This document shows positions 32,471-43,939 of a stretch of 64,000 nucleotides of DNA, piece after piece. The first letter of the stretch is position 1. Every line of letters starts with the position of its first letter. The notes under the pieces were generated by a model that searched no databases, had not been told where the DNA came from, and saw nothing but the letters and a program-made list of their open reading frames with translations. The stretch is from positions 149,340 to 213,339 of the forward strand of contig NC_064048.1 of assembly GCF_932526225.1 (NCBI RefSeq), given 5' to 3'. Position numbers and translations under genes: made by a program. The stretch is from Nematostella vectensis. Its lineage: Eukaryota; Cnidaria; Anthozoa; Actiniaria; Edwardsiidae.

Positions 32471-33487
32471 GGTGCCTGACTGAGGTTTTTAAACAGAGAC
32501 ACTGTTATAGGGAACAAATCTGGGAAAAGCATTCTCTGTTCAAGACAAAAACCCCCATCAATTGATCATTTACATTTGGCAATCAAACCTTACCTTAACA
32601 GTAAAGTTTCCATTGATTGGAGTTCAATCTCGTGTGATTAGGGCCAGACTACACAGGCAGGTTCTCCTTGCAACCCACACTGTGGCATAAATTTCTTGAT
32701 TATTGTGTTTTGCATTCCAAATTCATGACAGCTCAAAGTCCACACACAGTGACTCTAATGCATTCTGATAAAATTATATTCTTTGATGGCATTATATGCC
32801 CCTATTATGCATTTCGGCTAGAGCTTCTTTAATCCAGATAGACCTCAGGCTCATGCTGCCATTTTTTTACTGTTGGATAATTGTGTTGCTGGTTCATGCC
32901 TGTACCCAGGGGTGGTGCAGGGGGAGCGAGCGCCCCCCTCCCCCCACTTTCGGTTCTCAATAGACGTGCTATTTGTAGACAAAATTATAAAGCATAAATA
33001 GCTAGATCACTCTGGTATGTCACCAATCCATAAGTCAGACTTTTTTGTAGCCAAATCAGACAATAAATGTCCCTAGGAGATACTTCAAAGGCAAAAAAAT
33101 GTCCCTTTTTGTTCTTTCAGGGGTGGTCAGATTTTTTTCAGAGAACTTCCTCCCCCCCCCCCCGTAAAAATAAGGTCAATTTTTATTTGGATTTCGCACC
33201 CCCCCCCCCAAGACATTTTTGGCCGATAACACCAATTTTCCTATCATAAGAGGCCGTTAGGACAACAACAAGTCCATTATGAACAATGCAATATCACTTT
33301 GCTTGACAAGCTAAGCTTGGTGAGTGTTTTTTTTATTTCACTTTTTTGTGTAAAATCAGGGAGCTATGTTTACTAGTTGCATGGGAAAGGTCAGAAAGTA
33401 TACTGACCAAGAGTAACAGCCGAGATCAGTATTGTCAGATGCCCCTGCAGCAAAATGTCCTAAATCATATTTACTTTTAATTTACAG
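32471..33487. other. Non-coding stretch with C/G homopolymers
   Basis: About 1 kb with no gene. C-runs of 9-10 bases at about 33,154-33,163 and 33,200-33,209 and the G/C-rich segment near 32,910-32,945 look like an old dispersed repeat. The 60-codon ORF crossing them is low-complexity. Confidence 0.45.
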
Positions 33488-33516
33488 ATCCTGGAAAGAG
33501 AGGAGCTCCCAAAAAG
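33488..33516 (+). CDS. Putative 29-bp exon, basic Gly-Lys peptide
   Basis: A short exon-like block between TTTACAG and the donor GTATAA. In the phase that joins exactly to the next exon (34,355) it reads PGKRGAPKK, a basic linker. It is supported only by splice borders and by phase agreement with the downstream zinc-ribbon exon. Too short to identify by itself. Confidence 0.4.
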
Positions 33517-33705
33517 GTATAATTTAAAATATTTAAAATTTGTATAGGCGGATGCATTAAGATGTCATTGTGTCACATGGATCTGGAAAGGAGCACCACA
33601 AAGTTAACAAGACTCCAATCCAAATTTTCCTTCGTCAAATTTCAAACCTTTTGCCACCAAAATTCTCAGGTTTACTGAAGGGTGGTTCACACTAGTGACC
33701 TTGAC

Positions 33706-33893
33706 TGCACTAATCATTTGAAACCCCCACCCCCATGTCAGGTAGTTGCATAGTTTGCATCACAAGGTGTAGGGGCATTTGACTGCAGTGTTGTCCAGAT
33801 GGAGTGGGGGCATAGCATTTCTCAGTTTTGTTAAAGTCTAATCCTCCACCCTTCCCCAGGACCATGGGGGTAGGGGATTCAATTGACTAGTGC
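33706..33893. mobile_element. MITE, short relative of the 897-1452 element
   Basis: Ends TGCACTAATCATTTGAAACC and the complement of TGCACTAGTCAATTGAATCC, with C-rich/G-rich subterminal runs as in the 556-bp copy. It lies in the presumed intron between the exons at 33,488 and 34,355. Confidence 0.65.
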
Positions 33894-34075
33894 ATAATGG
33901 TATCAGATAGGCATCGTTTTGGCGTTCTCTCTTATACATTTCTTAAAAGATAGTGGAAAGTTAAAAAGTCCACTCTCTCTGTTGGTTTTCCAGCTAGTCT
34001 TCCAAAATTTTGCCATTTGTGAATATGTATAATCTGGTGTTTTCTCAACAAACGTGAAATAATTCCAAGCCCTTT

Positions 34076-34336
34076 CAGCATGTTAATTGTATGCTTCACT
34101 TTCAGCATGTTAATTGTATGCTTCACTTTCATCATGTTAATTGTATGCTTCACTTTCAGCATGTTAATTGTATGCTTCACTTTCATCATGTTAATTGTAT
34201 GCTTCACTTTCAGCATGTTAATTGTATGCTTCACTTTCAGCATGTCATTTGTATGCTTCACTTTCAGCATGTCATTTGTATGCTTCACTTTCAGCATGTT
34301 AATTGTATGCTTCACTTTCAGTTAATTGTATGCTTC
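34076..34336. repeat. Minisatellite, 27-bp unit, acceptor-like
   Basis: About nine and a half copies of a 27-bp unit containing TTAATTGTATGCTTCACTTTCAG (two pieces: TTAATTGTATGC, then TTCACTTTCAG). TTAAT resembles a branch point, and the pyrimidine tract plus CAG resembles a splice acceptor. The array ends 18 bp before the presumed true acceptor at 34,354. One or two copies have ATC in place of AGC, and two have TCATTTG in place of TTAATTG. Confidence 0.9.
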
Positions 34337-34354
34337 TTCTCTATGGTATTTTAG

Positions 34355-34495
34355 AGATGCCATAGCTGCAATGGCAGCAATGCCCTTGCACGAAGAGTTT
34401 GTACAACGTGCAAGGCCACTTTCCCTCCCCCCAAAAAGAAGGAAATGAGGGGGGATGGGAATATCACCCACCAAAGGAGACATCTTTTTGATAGG
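34355..34495 (+). CDS. Putative exon, CxxC...CxxC zinc ribbon
   Basis: A 141-bp block (47 codons, both ends in phase 0) between TATTTTAG and the donor GTAAG. In frame it reads a zinc-ribbon pattern, CHSCNGSNALARRVCTTC, followed by PPPKKKE and a basic tail ending in LFDR. The short exon at 33,488-33,516 joins to it without a frame break. Zinc ribbons of this CHNC/CxxC type follow Lys/Pro-rich linkers in many cnidarian uncharacterised proteins, as I recall. The function is not known to me. No further exons can be placed with confidence, so this may be a gene fragment. Confidence 0.5.
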
Positions 34496-34499
34496 GTAA

Positions 34500-37400
34500 G
34501 ATTAATTATTATACTGTATTGCGTAATCATACAAAACAAGCTTTAGAAAACAATCTTTAGGAGATTTCCCGGACAACTCCCGTTATATGTTCATTAGAAT
34601 TGCCAATGAACAGGGTGGTAAAGTGTGTTTTCGTGAAACGAGATATGGCCGTTTTACACTGCGAAGAAACGTGAAATCGTCCATTTTCCATCTCCGTGGA
34701 ACGTGATCTAACTCTCCCCGTGAAACATGATTTAGCAGTTTTGAGTCCACGTGAACCCAGATCTAGCTTATAGTTATTTTCTAGACGCTGTTTGTTTCAG
34801 CCAGTAAAACGTGGCAAGCCATTTTTCTGTCCGTGAAAATGTCCCCCCTTTACCACCCTTTACCAAATTGGACGTGGTTACCAATAGTTTTAACCATAAA
34901 GGTGCCAAAACTCACTCATTCCAAACTCACTCAAATCTTGTTTACAGTGTACTCTTAATTCCTTTCCAAAAAAATTGGTAAAAGGGCCAAAAAGTCTGCT
35001 CGTTTCAAGCTAATTTCTTTAAATAATTTTTACTGATAAGCAACATTTCCTGTTCTGTCTAAAGAGCTCCTGGCCGCAAAAAAAATAAAAAAACAGACAC
35101 ACACAAACAGAATATGGAGCAATGAAAAAAGAGAGTAAGAGAGTGGAATGTCTTTGACATTAAAATAAGAATATTTATTAGAGGGTGCACTGCCGAAACT
35201 GATGTCATCATTTTACCATTTTAATTATTATTACTAGCTTGAGTTGTTCGCTAAAGTTTTCGATTTTGCAGTTAAGAAATGTTTGTCTTTGTAGTAAAAA
35301 AATCCAACTCTTTTGATTCCATGTTAAACTTTTTCCTTAATATTTCAATGGATATATCATACAATGATGGCAACGACTGCAATACACTTATTTCAATTAA
35401 CATTAAAACTGGCTAAGCATAACTGTATATCCGCTATACTCGGTCGGTCCAATACCCGCAAAGTCTTTACAAATGTCGAATTATGTTATTTAGTATTCTT
35501 TCTGATCTATCATTTCTGCCAAACAGATATATTTTGACCGTTTCGTAGTGTATATTTGGGCATACCACGGAAACCGAGAAATAGGCTGGTTGCCATAGAC
35601 AGTACACCAGTTATAAGACTATATGGATTTTGGCTTTTCTTCCGCAGTGGCTCAAATCCGATAAAAGTCTTTAATAAAAATTGTCCATGATAAATCACCC
35701 TTACGAACCAGCGAACGCTGTATTATAATAACTGTAATATATAGATTTAGGCACTGCCTAAAAGCGGATCCAGAATTGAAAGAATGTTTTCTAAATGAGT
35801 TTAAAAAAAGCAATTTTTTACTGCCATGTAATTATGAATTGTATTGGCCCCTTCAAATGGATCAAGCAAGCACTCATTCAATTATATTAAATATGCAGTA
35901 TGAAAGTACTAAACCTTGGTGTAAAAAAGGCTGTCAAAAGTTCAAGGTGCCTTAGTTGATGAGAATGTTTTTCAAGTGTCTAACGGTTAATTCTTATTTG
36001 TTCCACTAAGCGTGTTTTTTGTATCAAAACAGCATAATAACAATCTTTGACCTGGTGAAGAATATATCAAGGATGTAACAGCATTCCAAAGATTTAGATG
36101 CCATACTGTAGTTTCAATGTACTGCAACTGATTATTCAGAAGAATGTGTTGAAATTAATACATATTAGTGCACCCACCCTTTGGTCAGTTGTTTTTAGAA
36201 ACCCTGGATCCACCCATACTAGCTACATTGAAAAATAAATGCAATGGAGGAAAATACTAAAATACTGAAAATTCTTAATTACATTTTTGTTTTATTTCAA
36301 ACCAAACCATGTTCATTGACTTATGTTTGGGGTAGAGAGCAATAAATAAACAAATAAACAGAAAGTCAATGGGGAGTTGAAAGGGAGAAATGTGAATCTA
36401 TTTGAAAAAAAGGTGAATCTACTTTAAAAAAATATATGACAAAAATGCAATAATAGCTTGACTGAGCACTTTCCAACTTTTCAAACATTTTTTCCTTTCC
36501 CTATTACCTTTGGTTTGATATAAAACTGTTTTCTTTACAGATTTATTATTAAAAAAGCACAAGTTTGTTATTATCTTATATATCTTATATAATTTATTAA
36601 GTAAGTACCTTGCCCTAATAAAAACCCTTTTATAGAAGTTCCATTAATGTAAACTTGTATCAAAGCTACATTCTGACCGGCTTTGCCCTTGCAAAGAAAC
36701 AAATAATGGATGATGCATTCCAAAGATAGAATGATATAGTTAGATACACTTCAGGTGCCACTTACTAGTGATACTCCATCACCAAGGAAATTAAAATCCA
36801 CAAATATACCTCAGTCATGCATTACATATTGGTTAACCCACCCTTTAGCATGGTTGCCTGCTGTTTTTTTTTATAGAAACCCTGCCGCTGGATCCACACA
36901 TGCTAATGCTACTACAAAATTAAATGCAATCAAATGGGGGAGAACAAATTGACTTGGGAAGCAAATTAAAAGAAAAAATCTTGATATTACTGATTAGTGT
37001 CTAGTTTCAAACCTAACCTACTTTAATTGTTTCATGGTGCAGAGGGGAAACAGCAAATAATTATCAATTGCATCTTTGAAAAGACTAAATACACAGGATA
37101 TAAAGACAGGAAAGGCCTTCTTTAGCAATATCTGACAGGACGATATTTGTCAGCCTTGATTAAACATCTCAACGCTGTCAATAAATTAAAGAGAGAACGA
37201 AGAATATCAAAGGATGTTGTTATGCTCAAATTGTCTGTTAGACCACGAATTCTTGTTTTTAATGCTCGGTTACTGTAAGCTGAGTTGCATTATACCAAGA
37301 TAAATAAATGTACATAAATAAGACTAAAACAGTATATTATAATAATTTATACAGCTCTATTTCGAAACTTAGGTCTTAAATGAAAGTAATGAACTGGCAC

Positions 37401-38300
37401 TAGCGGTGTGTGCCGGAAGGCTGTTCCAATCTGGAATAGTGTTGGGGAAAAATGAAAACTTGTAAACATCTGTACTCTAAAAACATATGTATAAATCGAA
37501 CATGCTAAGTGTCATTGATACAGTAGCTAGACTACTACGTATTTCTGTCGTTAAATTCTTACTTACCGTGAGGAATATACGCCTGAATTTATAGAACTTG
37601 TATAAGTATTTACGAAGTTAAGTTAACGTTTTCATGGCGATTGTCAGTTGGATAAAAGCCATTCAAGTGCCAAATTATAAGCCAATCGGAATTCAAGTAG
37701 ATGGTATTTTAGCCAATCAAAACAAGGATAGATGACATTGATATGTAATCTTGACGTCATACTAAAGCTGGTACGGTGTTTTTGTTTGAGCGATTGGTTT
37801 TGGGAAAATAGCGAACAAACATGCATTATAAAAGCACAATAATAAAGGAAAAAAATTGTCATATTTCCAATACAAATCATCGTCAAAAACTCACCTTGGC
37901 AGTGTTTTTTTGTCTCTTTATGTTTGTCGCCTAGTGGTTGTGTTCGCTTTTTGTTGTAAACCGTGATCTTTCTGCTAGCAAGGAATTCGTCGACACAAGT
38001 GAATGGTTTTTATAGCTGAAAAAAGACATCAATCCAAGTCCTTTTCCTCCTAGGATCTCCTTGCATAGATATAGAATCCTCTTCGTCCTCTTTTTAGCTG
38101 CTGCTGCTGCCACGGGCGGGATTTTACTTCGGCTCGTACTTCAGACACAACGTTTCCTAAAAAACTTCAGCCCATTTGAATCCGCTTATTTTCTCATTAA
38201 TTACTATTTTTAAGCTGCCTTTCTTTTGTGAACATACGAACTTTGCAGCACAAAGCGAGGCGGTAAAAAACACACAACAGCATAAGATCGAGTGGGGTCT
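34500..38300. other. Long non-coding region
   Basis: AT-rich, with no ORF that I can support. It contains the inverted relative of the 4640-4985 repeat (about 35,745-36,005). The rest shows no recognisable gene, RNA or clear tandem repeat. Confidence 0.45.
35745..36005. repeat. Dispersed repeat, inverted relative of 4640-4985
   Basis: It begins TTTAGGCACTGCCTAAAAGC and contains GAATTGTATTGGCCCCTTCA and AAGCAAGCACTCATTCAAT, matching the complement of the block inside transposon copy 1. About 80-85% alike by eye. Confidence 0.6.
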
Positions 38301-38369
38301 GGGAGTTGCACGATTGACTGGATGGATGGATTGTGACACCACAGGGTAACCGCGCGATGACCACAAAAC

Positions 38370-38460
38370 CAAGTCGCATAGCTATACCATATTTCTATAC
38401 CTATGGAGATCCGCGCGCGGCCTGCGGCCGCGCTGGCTCCGCTAAAAATATTTGTTTAGA
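38370..38460. repeat. GC-rich foldback end, CTCCGCTAAAAAT family
   Basis: The plus strand reads CATAGCTATACCATATTTCT, then a GC palindrome (GCGGCCTGCGGCCGC), then GGCTCCGCTAAAAATA. The complement of the TATAGCTATACC and GGCTCCGCTAAAAATC words occurs at 46,170-46,225, so these are likely two pieces of a MITE family. Confidence 0.4.
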
Positions 38461-38489
38461 AAAAGAAGTAATTATTTTTACTTGTATCA

Positions 38490-38697
38490 TGGTCCACAGG
38501 CAGATGTCCTTCAAAAGGAGCACGGCGTGGATGTGGTCGTCCTTATGTTTGGACGGCACGGCAAAGGGACGACCACATCCTGCTACGGCACAAGAGGAAG
38601 TGGCGTGAAGTTTATCGGGGACCAGCAGGAGGCCAAACCTGACGAGGATGGCCAACTTGCCTTCCGCTTGTTTGATAGATTCATGAGAGGTCTGTGA
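38490..38697 (+). CDS. Unidentified GC-rich ORF
   Basis: The 81-codon plus frame that ends at 38,697 has higher GC than its surroundings and non-repetitive composition (VDVVVLMFGRHGKGTTTSCY, then KPDEDGQLAFRLFDRFMRGL). The antisense frame is also open. I recognise no domain on either strand. It could be an exon or a fragment of a mobile element. Strand is uncertain. Confidence 0.25.
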
Positions 38698-39749
38698 TAC
38701 AGATATCTTTTTCCACAAAATTTACAGAACAATATTTAAACTACTAGGGCCCTCCCCTAGTTTAAATTTATATATTTACCATATTGATTTGTGTATGCTG
38801 TATTGATAATTGCATAAATAAAGTAGTCCCAGGGCAAAAGACGATTCAGAGATGCTGAAATTTATCAACTTTTCAAGTTCAATTTCAAGTCAAGCTTTAT
38901 TATGATCAGGTCGAGGCGGACCGTCGCGTTGTGTTTATGATACTGAGAAAATTCTCTTTTAAAATACTTAAAAGTAATCTGATTGTCCAAGCTACACCAT
39001 ACTCTGCTTGCATCCGCACTCGTGCGCATCTTCGTGCGGTCTTGCACGCGCTCTTCGCCAAATTAAATATTTCTTATTGTCAAACAAAGATGATTTTATT
39101 TAACAAAAAAAAAGTAAATTGCACGTGGTTTTCTGTGGTGAAGGCTTTTTTTTCGTACTTGATATGTCATCACCGGACCACAACATTTTGACCCCAGTGA
39201 AGACGTATCGCGTGGGAAATAACAACACGGCGAGCAAACCACTTGTAATTTGTTGAATTGTTTGACATTTATTATTACACTTGCTGCACCTCCAACTCGC
39301 GAATGTAAACTGCCGCGGTGATGTTGTACTGGGTTACATACATGTGCGAAACTTGTCTCAAACAGAACAAATGTTTGCTTGATTAGTGGTTTGCCTTCGT
39401 TTCCAGTCTATCAGTAGTCGTCCCACCCTATGCGCATAAACGCTCATGGAGATTGGCACTGAAAATGCTCGTTTGGAGCTGCAAGCCTTGTGTATATTCA
39501 TGTCTTAGCATTTTCACCTCAAAACAGCTACCAAAGCAAGCCCAATTTACCCACCTAAAAAACGAGTTACGAGATAAAGAAACCTGTGGTCACATTTTCT
39601 ATATTTTGTGCATTTTGCTTTCACTATTAGGGACGTCTGTTTTACCTTTCAAATTCCTAAGAATTAATAATTGTATTAAATAATCCCAATTGGTAGAAAC
39701 AAGAAAAGTTCGCCTAATTTGATAACAAAAACTAGTTTGTCCATTTCAG

Positions 39750-39891
39750 CCCAAAGAAAACACCCGCGGCAACAACACCACCCACGGGGGCACCCGCGGC
39801 GACAACACCACCCACGGCAGCACCCGCGGCGACAACACCACCCACGGGGGCACCCGCGGCGACAACACCACCCAAGGCGGCGTCAACATGA
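39750..39891 (+). CDS. Putative terminal exon, Pro/Ala/Thr repeats
   Basis: After a good acceptor (TTTGTCCATTTCAG) the frame reads PKKTP, then four 10-residue repeats of the type AATTPPTGAP, encoded by a 30-bp DNA repeat (39,762-39,881), and stops at TGA 39,889-39,891. AATAAA follows at 39,919-39,924. The acceptor, the open frame in the repeat and the close poly(A) signal make a coherent last exon of a plus-strand gene. A Thr/Pro-rich tail of this kind is often O-glycosylated or a flexible linker. Upstream exons are not found. Other frames of the repeat are also open, so coding is not proven. Confidence 0.45.
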
Positions 39892-40102
39892 ACATAGCAT
39901 GCTCCATGTACAAAACAAAATAAATCAGTTTATATTTCAACTCTGTTTTTTTGTGTGATTATAGCCGCTTAACCAGGGCCCTGTTTCTCAAAGCACTCAA
40001 GTATTCTCTGTACCCGAAAACTTCGAATGTTTTCAGTTTTGTTAGCTGCTGCTTTATTGCTTGTTTCGTTCTTGGACCTCCTTTTTCTATTGATGCTTTC
40101 TT

Positions 40103-40294
40103 TTACAAAATGTGGCCCCGATGAATCCAGGTGAAAATGCTCTTCGGGCCATTTTCAGTGGATAGAACGAGAATAAAGATACAAAGCAGTACAGCAGAGG
40201 TCCTAATCCCCACCATACCAAAGTTAACTCGTCGATAAATCAAGGAAGACGCTGCTAAAGAAACTCGGCTTGGGCTTTTAGAACTTTCTGCCAT
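40103..40294 (-). CDS. Possible first exon, membrane-anchored peptide
   Basis: A 63-codon minus ORF beginning MAESSKSPSRVSLAASS, with a basic region and then a hydrophobic segment (TSAVLLCIFILVLS), looks like a type II membrane anchor or uncleaved signal. No downstream domain is visible, and no family is recognised. Could be chance. Confidence 0.2.
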   Translation of the reverse strand: MAESSKSPSRVSLAASSLIYRRVNFGMVGIRTSAVLLCIFILVLSTENGPKSIFTWIHRGHIL

Positions 40295-40309
40295 TTATTG
40301 CGAAGATGG

Positions 40310-41230
40310 CTGAGAAGGCGGTCATTGAACAACTAAACTGAAATTACTCTCGCATTGCGAAGTGCATATGCACCTCTTCCAGATAACTAGTCATCCTACC
40401 GTCAAGGCCACTCGACGGAGACAGCACTCCTTTAAGTCCACAACGACATTTAATGGCCATGGACAGACAGGAGGTCATGCTGTTAGTCCTGATGGATCTA
40501 AGTGCGGTATTCGACACCATCAAACACAACGGTCGGGAATGCAAATAAAAAGTGGATAGATTGATTGATTCTTTCCTTACTAGAAGACAGCAGTATATTG
40601 TCATAAACAACACGTCATCTAAAAGCTTCAGTCTTGAATGTGGTATCCCTCAGGTAGTTGTCTTGGTCCTATTCTCTTCATTGTTTATGCAAGTTTTATT
40701 ATTTCTTATTGTTAGTTTTATTATTATTAAGTGGCATTTTTAACATCATAACTCAACACCTCCCAAACGTACATTGGTATGCTGATGACACTTAGATTTA
40801 CCTCCCCTTCAAGCCGTCACATCCATCACGTCAAGAAGATGCCTTGAGGGCAATTGAGATATGCATATCTGAAGTGCGTGCTTGGATGATTAGTCATCGC
40901 CTGAAGATAAACGACTCCAAGACATAATTATTGGTAAATGGGAGACAACAAGCTCGAGAAGGTCAACATCAACTCGGTGTCAGTCGGAAATCAAACCAGT
41001 ATCAGAAGTGAGGAACGGTTGCTTCGTTTGACAACTACATGAGCACTAATTTACATGTGAGCAAGGTGTGCAGCAAGGTTTTTCGTGGACTACACTCTAT
41101 GCAAAAATTACGGAAGTACTTGAATTAAAACGCCTGTAAATATCTGATCCACACCTTTGTTACGACACAAACTACTGTAATTCGCTAGCTCCTATCTGAA
41201 GTCCCTCATCAACTGCAGCTGTATGTCGTA
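40310..41230 (+). pseudogene. CR1/L2-type LINE reverse transcriptase fragment
   Basis: Degenerate RT motifs occur in order on the plus strand in several frames: LMDLSAVFDTIKH (motif A, near 40,490), LECGIPQ (motif B, near 40,635), WYADDT (motif C, about 40,775-40,790), then a C-terminal segment resembling the DYCNSL motif near 41,175. Multiple stops and indels; dead. Confidence 0.7.
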
Positions 41231-41769
41231 TAATATAAGGTATAATGCCACAAATCTCATGTTGGTCCCAACTAGGGCGTTTGCACCAGAACAATCATCC
41301 ATGCATCATCATCAAGGGATACGATGACTTATTTTTAAACAGGCACTTGTTCCGTTTATTTTACAATGGTTAATGTAATCTAGATATTTTGATCAACTCA
41401 AGTTCTACTTACCGAATATTCACCGATTTCACAATTATCTCTTATGTACTTCAAGTCAAAATATAACATTAAGCAGACACTCAAATTGAATAATCCCAAT
41501 GTTTATATAATGCTATTACCGTATTCACACTCAGCGATTTTCAGTATTCCACTGCTCCGATTTCCTTTATATCGTTTAGCGATATAACAATAATTTTTCT
41601 TAAAAAATCTTATGAAAAGCACAATGTTTAACACATGTCTACATACACTAGCTATCTTTACCTCATTACCACGAAATGATCAAATAAGCCATGACAGTAA
41701 GGTCAATCCAAATTCCCCAGTTGGTGGTTACATACCAGAATTTTTGGAAAAATATTAAATCTTAAATAG

Positions 41770-42290
41770 ATATCAGATCGGTTTAAAAAAGGGCTTTCGC
41801 ACGACCGACCATTTATTAGTACTAAAAACCCTAATTGACTCTTATAAATCAAGCCACAAACCGCTTTTTGCGTGTTTCATCGACTTTAAAAAAGCATGGA
41901 CAGTGTCTTGAGAGAGGGTTTGCTTTACAAACTAATAAAAATAGGGTGTAGCGCAAGATTTATCACCCTTAATACAAAGTATGTATTTAGATGTTAGATA
42001 ATTAGTTACAATAGACCAGGGTATAACGCCTTCCTTTTCTTCTCACGTTGGGGTGAAACAGGGATGCAACCTAAGCCCAACCCTTTTCAACATCTTCATC
42101 AATGATAATCCAGAAATATTCTGTTCATCGTGCGACCCAGTAAAACTCGATAATACGTCAAAAGTTAACTGTCTTCTCTTTGCTGATGATTAGGTTAAAC
42201 TATCCGACTCAGCCACCTAAAAATGTAGGCAGATAAATGGAAGCTCACAGTTAATATGAAAAATCTAAAATATAAGTTTTTGGTCCACAA
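41770..42290 (+). pseudogene. Second LINE reverse transcriptase fragment
   Basis: The plus strand contains QIGFKKGFRTTDHLLVLKTL, CFIDFKK (motif A), HVGVKQGCNLSPTLFNIF (motif B, about 42,050-42,100) and LLFADD followed by a stop (motif C, about 42,175). The wording is closer to the LINE at 55-61 kb than to the preceding fragment. It is broken by stops and is not full length. Confidence 0.75.
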
Positions 42291-42363
42291 CAATACCGGC
42301 AGCAATTTACAACAGGTAAATGGGACTACGGTGGAGAGCCATTAAAATGTGTAGACGAATAAC

Positions 42364-42580
42364 TGTACCAACGAACTTTGTAATAATTGACGCACCTTGT
42401 AATACCTTACGGGCTTTGTAATAAAATTGACGCATTTTTTAATACCTGACGCACTTTGTAATAAATCTTGACATATTGTAATAAAAAAGCTAACACACTT
42501 TGTAATAAAATTTGACGCACTATGTAATAAAAAAAAGCTAACGCACTCTGTAACAAAATTTGACGCACTTTTTGAAGTAA
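42364..42580. repeat. Imperfect tandem repeat, TGACGCACTTTGTAATA
   Basis: About seven imperfect copies, 28-35 bp apart, of (T)TGACGCACTTTGTAATA with A-rich linkers. The minus-strand 102-codon ORF through it (42,342-42,650) is a product of the repeat. Confidence 0.7.
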
Positions 42581-42627
42581 AAAACTTCAAAAAGATATTT
42601 GTAAACCATCGATGGCCGTCCTTCCCG

Positions 42628-42935
42628 AAATGACATCGTATGACAACCAAACTGGCTAGATGACATGTAATGTGTAAAGAGGGTGCAACAAGATTGTCAC
42701 GTGATGTAGGACTTCATCGATGACGCCATGAAATGCAAAATGATACATATTTCATTATAGAAACACCATATCGCAACCAAACTTAGTAGGTGAAATGAAT
42801 GTTACAAGGGCGTGCAACGTCATCAAAACCAAAAATATTCATATATCACGATAGAAACATCGTATGACAACCAATCTAGATAGATGAGATATAGGTGTCA
42901 AGGGGGTGCAACAACATGTTTATGTGGTACTGTGG
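42628..42935. repeat. Diverged 100-130 bp repeat, three copies
   Basis: Blocks starting ATCGTATGACAACCAA at about 42,633 and 42,867, with an ACCATATCGCAACCAA variant at about 42,765, each end with GGGNGTGCAAC. Confidence 0.6.
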
Positions 42936-43153
42936 TACTGTTTTGACGTCATTGACAATGACCTTGTTTAAAATGAATAAAATTACGTAACATTCTTTAA
43001 TTCTCACTCGCAGCCTTGTCATACAATTTTACCATAAACGCACTTTTTGGGAGAGCATTTTACTGTAAACGTGGATACTTACGCGATCACTTAATATAAA
43101 TGTAGTGCGCATTGCATTTTTATTACAAAGTTCACTTTTAAACACGAAGGCGC

Positions 43154-43628
43154 GGTATAAAAGGGTCTAAGCCCCGTCCCTATTTTTCAAATGGAGAGAA
43201 AGTCCAATATGGCAGTAATTACCGTTACGATCCCAGTCAAGAAAGAATGCCCCAAATCTAATTATTTGATATCAAACGAATTAATAATTTCTCAAATGAA
43301 AGAAAAGATATGTTTGATTTGTACTTCAAGCCTTTCTTGGCAGCGAGAAATGCATATTTGTATTAGAATTCGTACGGCGCGATTTCAAATCTCCTGCCTT
43401 TACCTTCGACGCCTTTTTTGGTATGCTTACCATCCCGACCCTCCTAGGGAAGGATTTGGTGAGCTTGGCCCCGCAATGACCACAGTTATTGCTAAGCAGT
43501 CTATCCTAAGGGATTATGCGTGCAACGGGGTGCAAGCAGAGCTGAATTTTGTCATCCTTAGCGTGTTTAGAAAACATGTTTTGTGGAGCGATTTTGCCTC
43601 ATTTCTTTGCACTTTTCTTGGCCGGTAG
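43154..43628 (+). CDS. ORF of unknown function behind a TATA box
   Basis: TATAAAAG at 43,156-43,163 lies about 30 bp before an ATG at 43,191, which opens a 145-codon frame beginning MERKSNMAVITVTIPVKKEC. The sequence is mixed in composition, with many Cys and aromatic residues in the second half. I recognise no domain. The promoter-to-ATG spacing is short, and the ORF may be chance. Confidence 0.25.
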
Positions 43629-43790
43629 CATTAGTATCTCAATCAGACATTCGGTGAAATATGAAGAGCATTGTACTCTGGAAAGAAGCACCTAAAATGG
43701 GGAGAAGAGGAAAGGAAGACAGGAAGAAAAGACATTGCATAAAATAATCTGTACTAAAACAGCACAAAGCAGGACATTAGAACTAAACAT

Positions 43791-43936
43791 AAAGCAGCAA
43801 ACATCGGGTATAAAGTTAAGATACATCATATATATATTTTATTATTTATAAGTCACTTTAAAACGTAAAGCAGCAAACATCGGGTATAAAGTCAAGATAC
43901 ATCATATATATATTTTATTATTTATAAGTCACTTTA
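43791..43936. repeat. 76-bp tandem duplication
   Basis: Two copies of a 76-bp block starting AAAGCAGCAAACATCGGGTA, at 43,791 and 43,867, nearly identical (one T/C difference seen early in the unit). A recent local duplication. Confidence 0.9.
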
Positions 43937-43939
43937 CAG

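Noticed and set aside
31892-32479. 195-codon ORF in the 26-bp array
   Set aside because: It is a product of tandem repeats. Frames shift whenever a 25-bp unit occurs.
42342-42650. 102-codon minus ORF
   Set aside because: It is low-complexity translation of the TGACGCACTTTGTAATA repeat.
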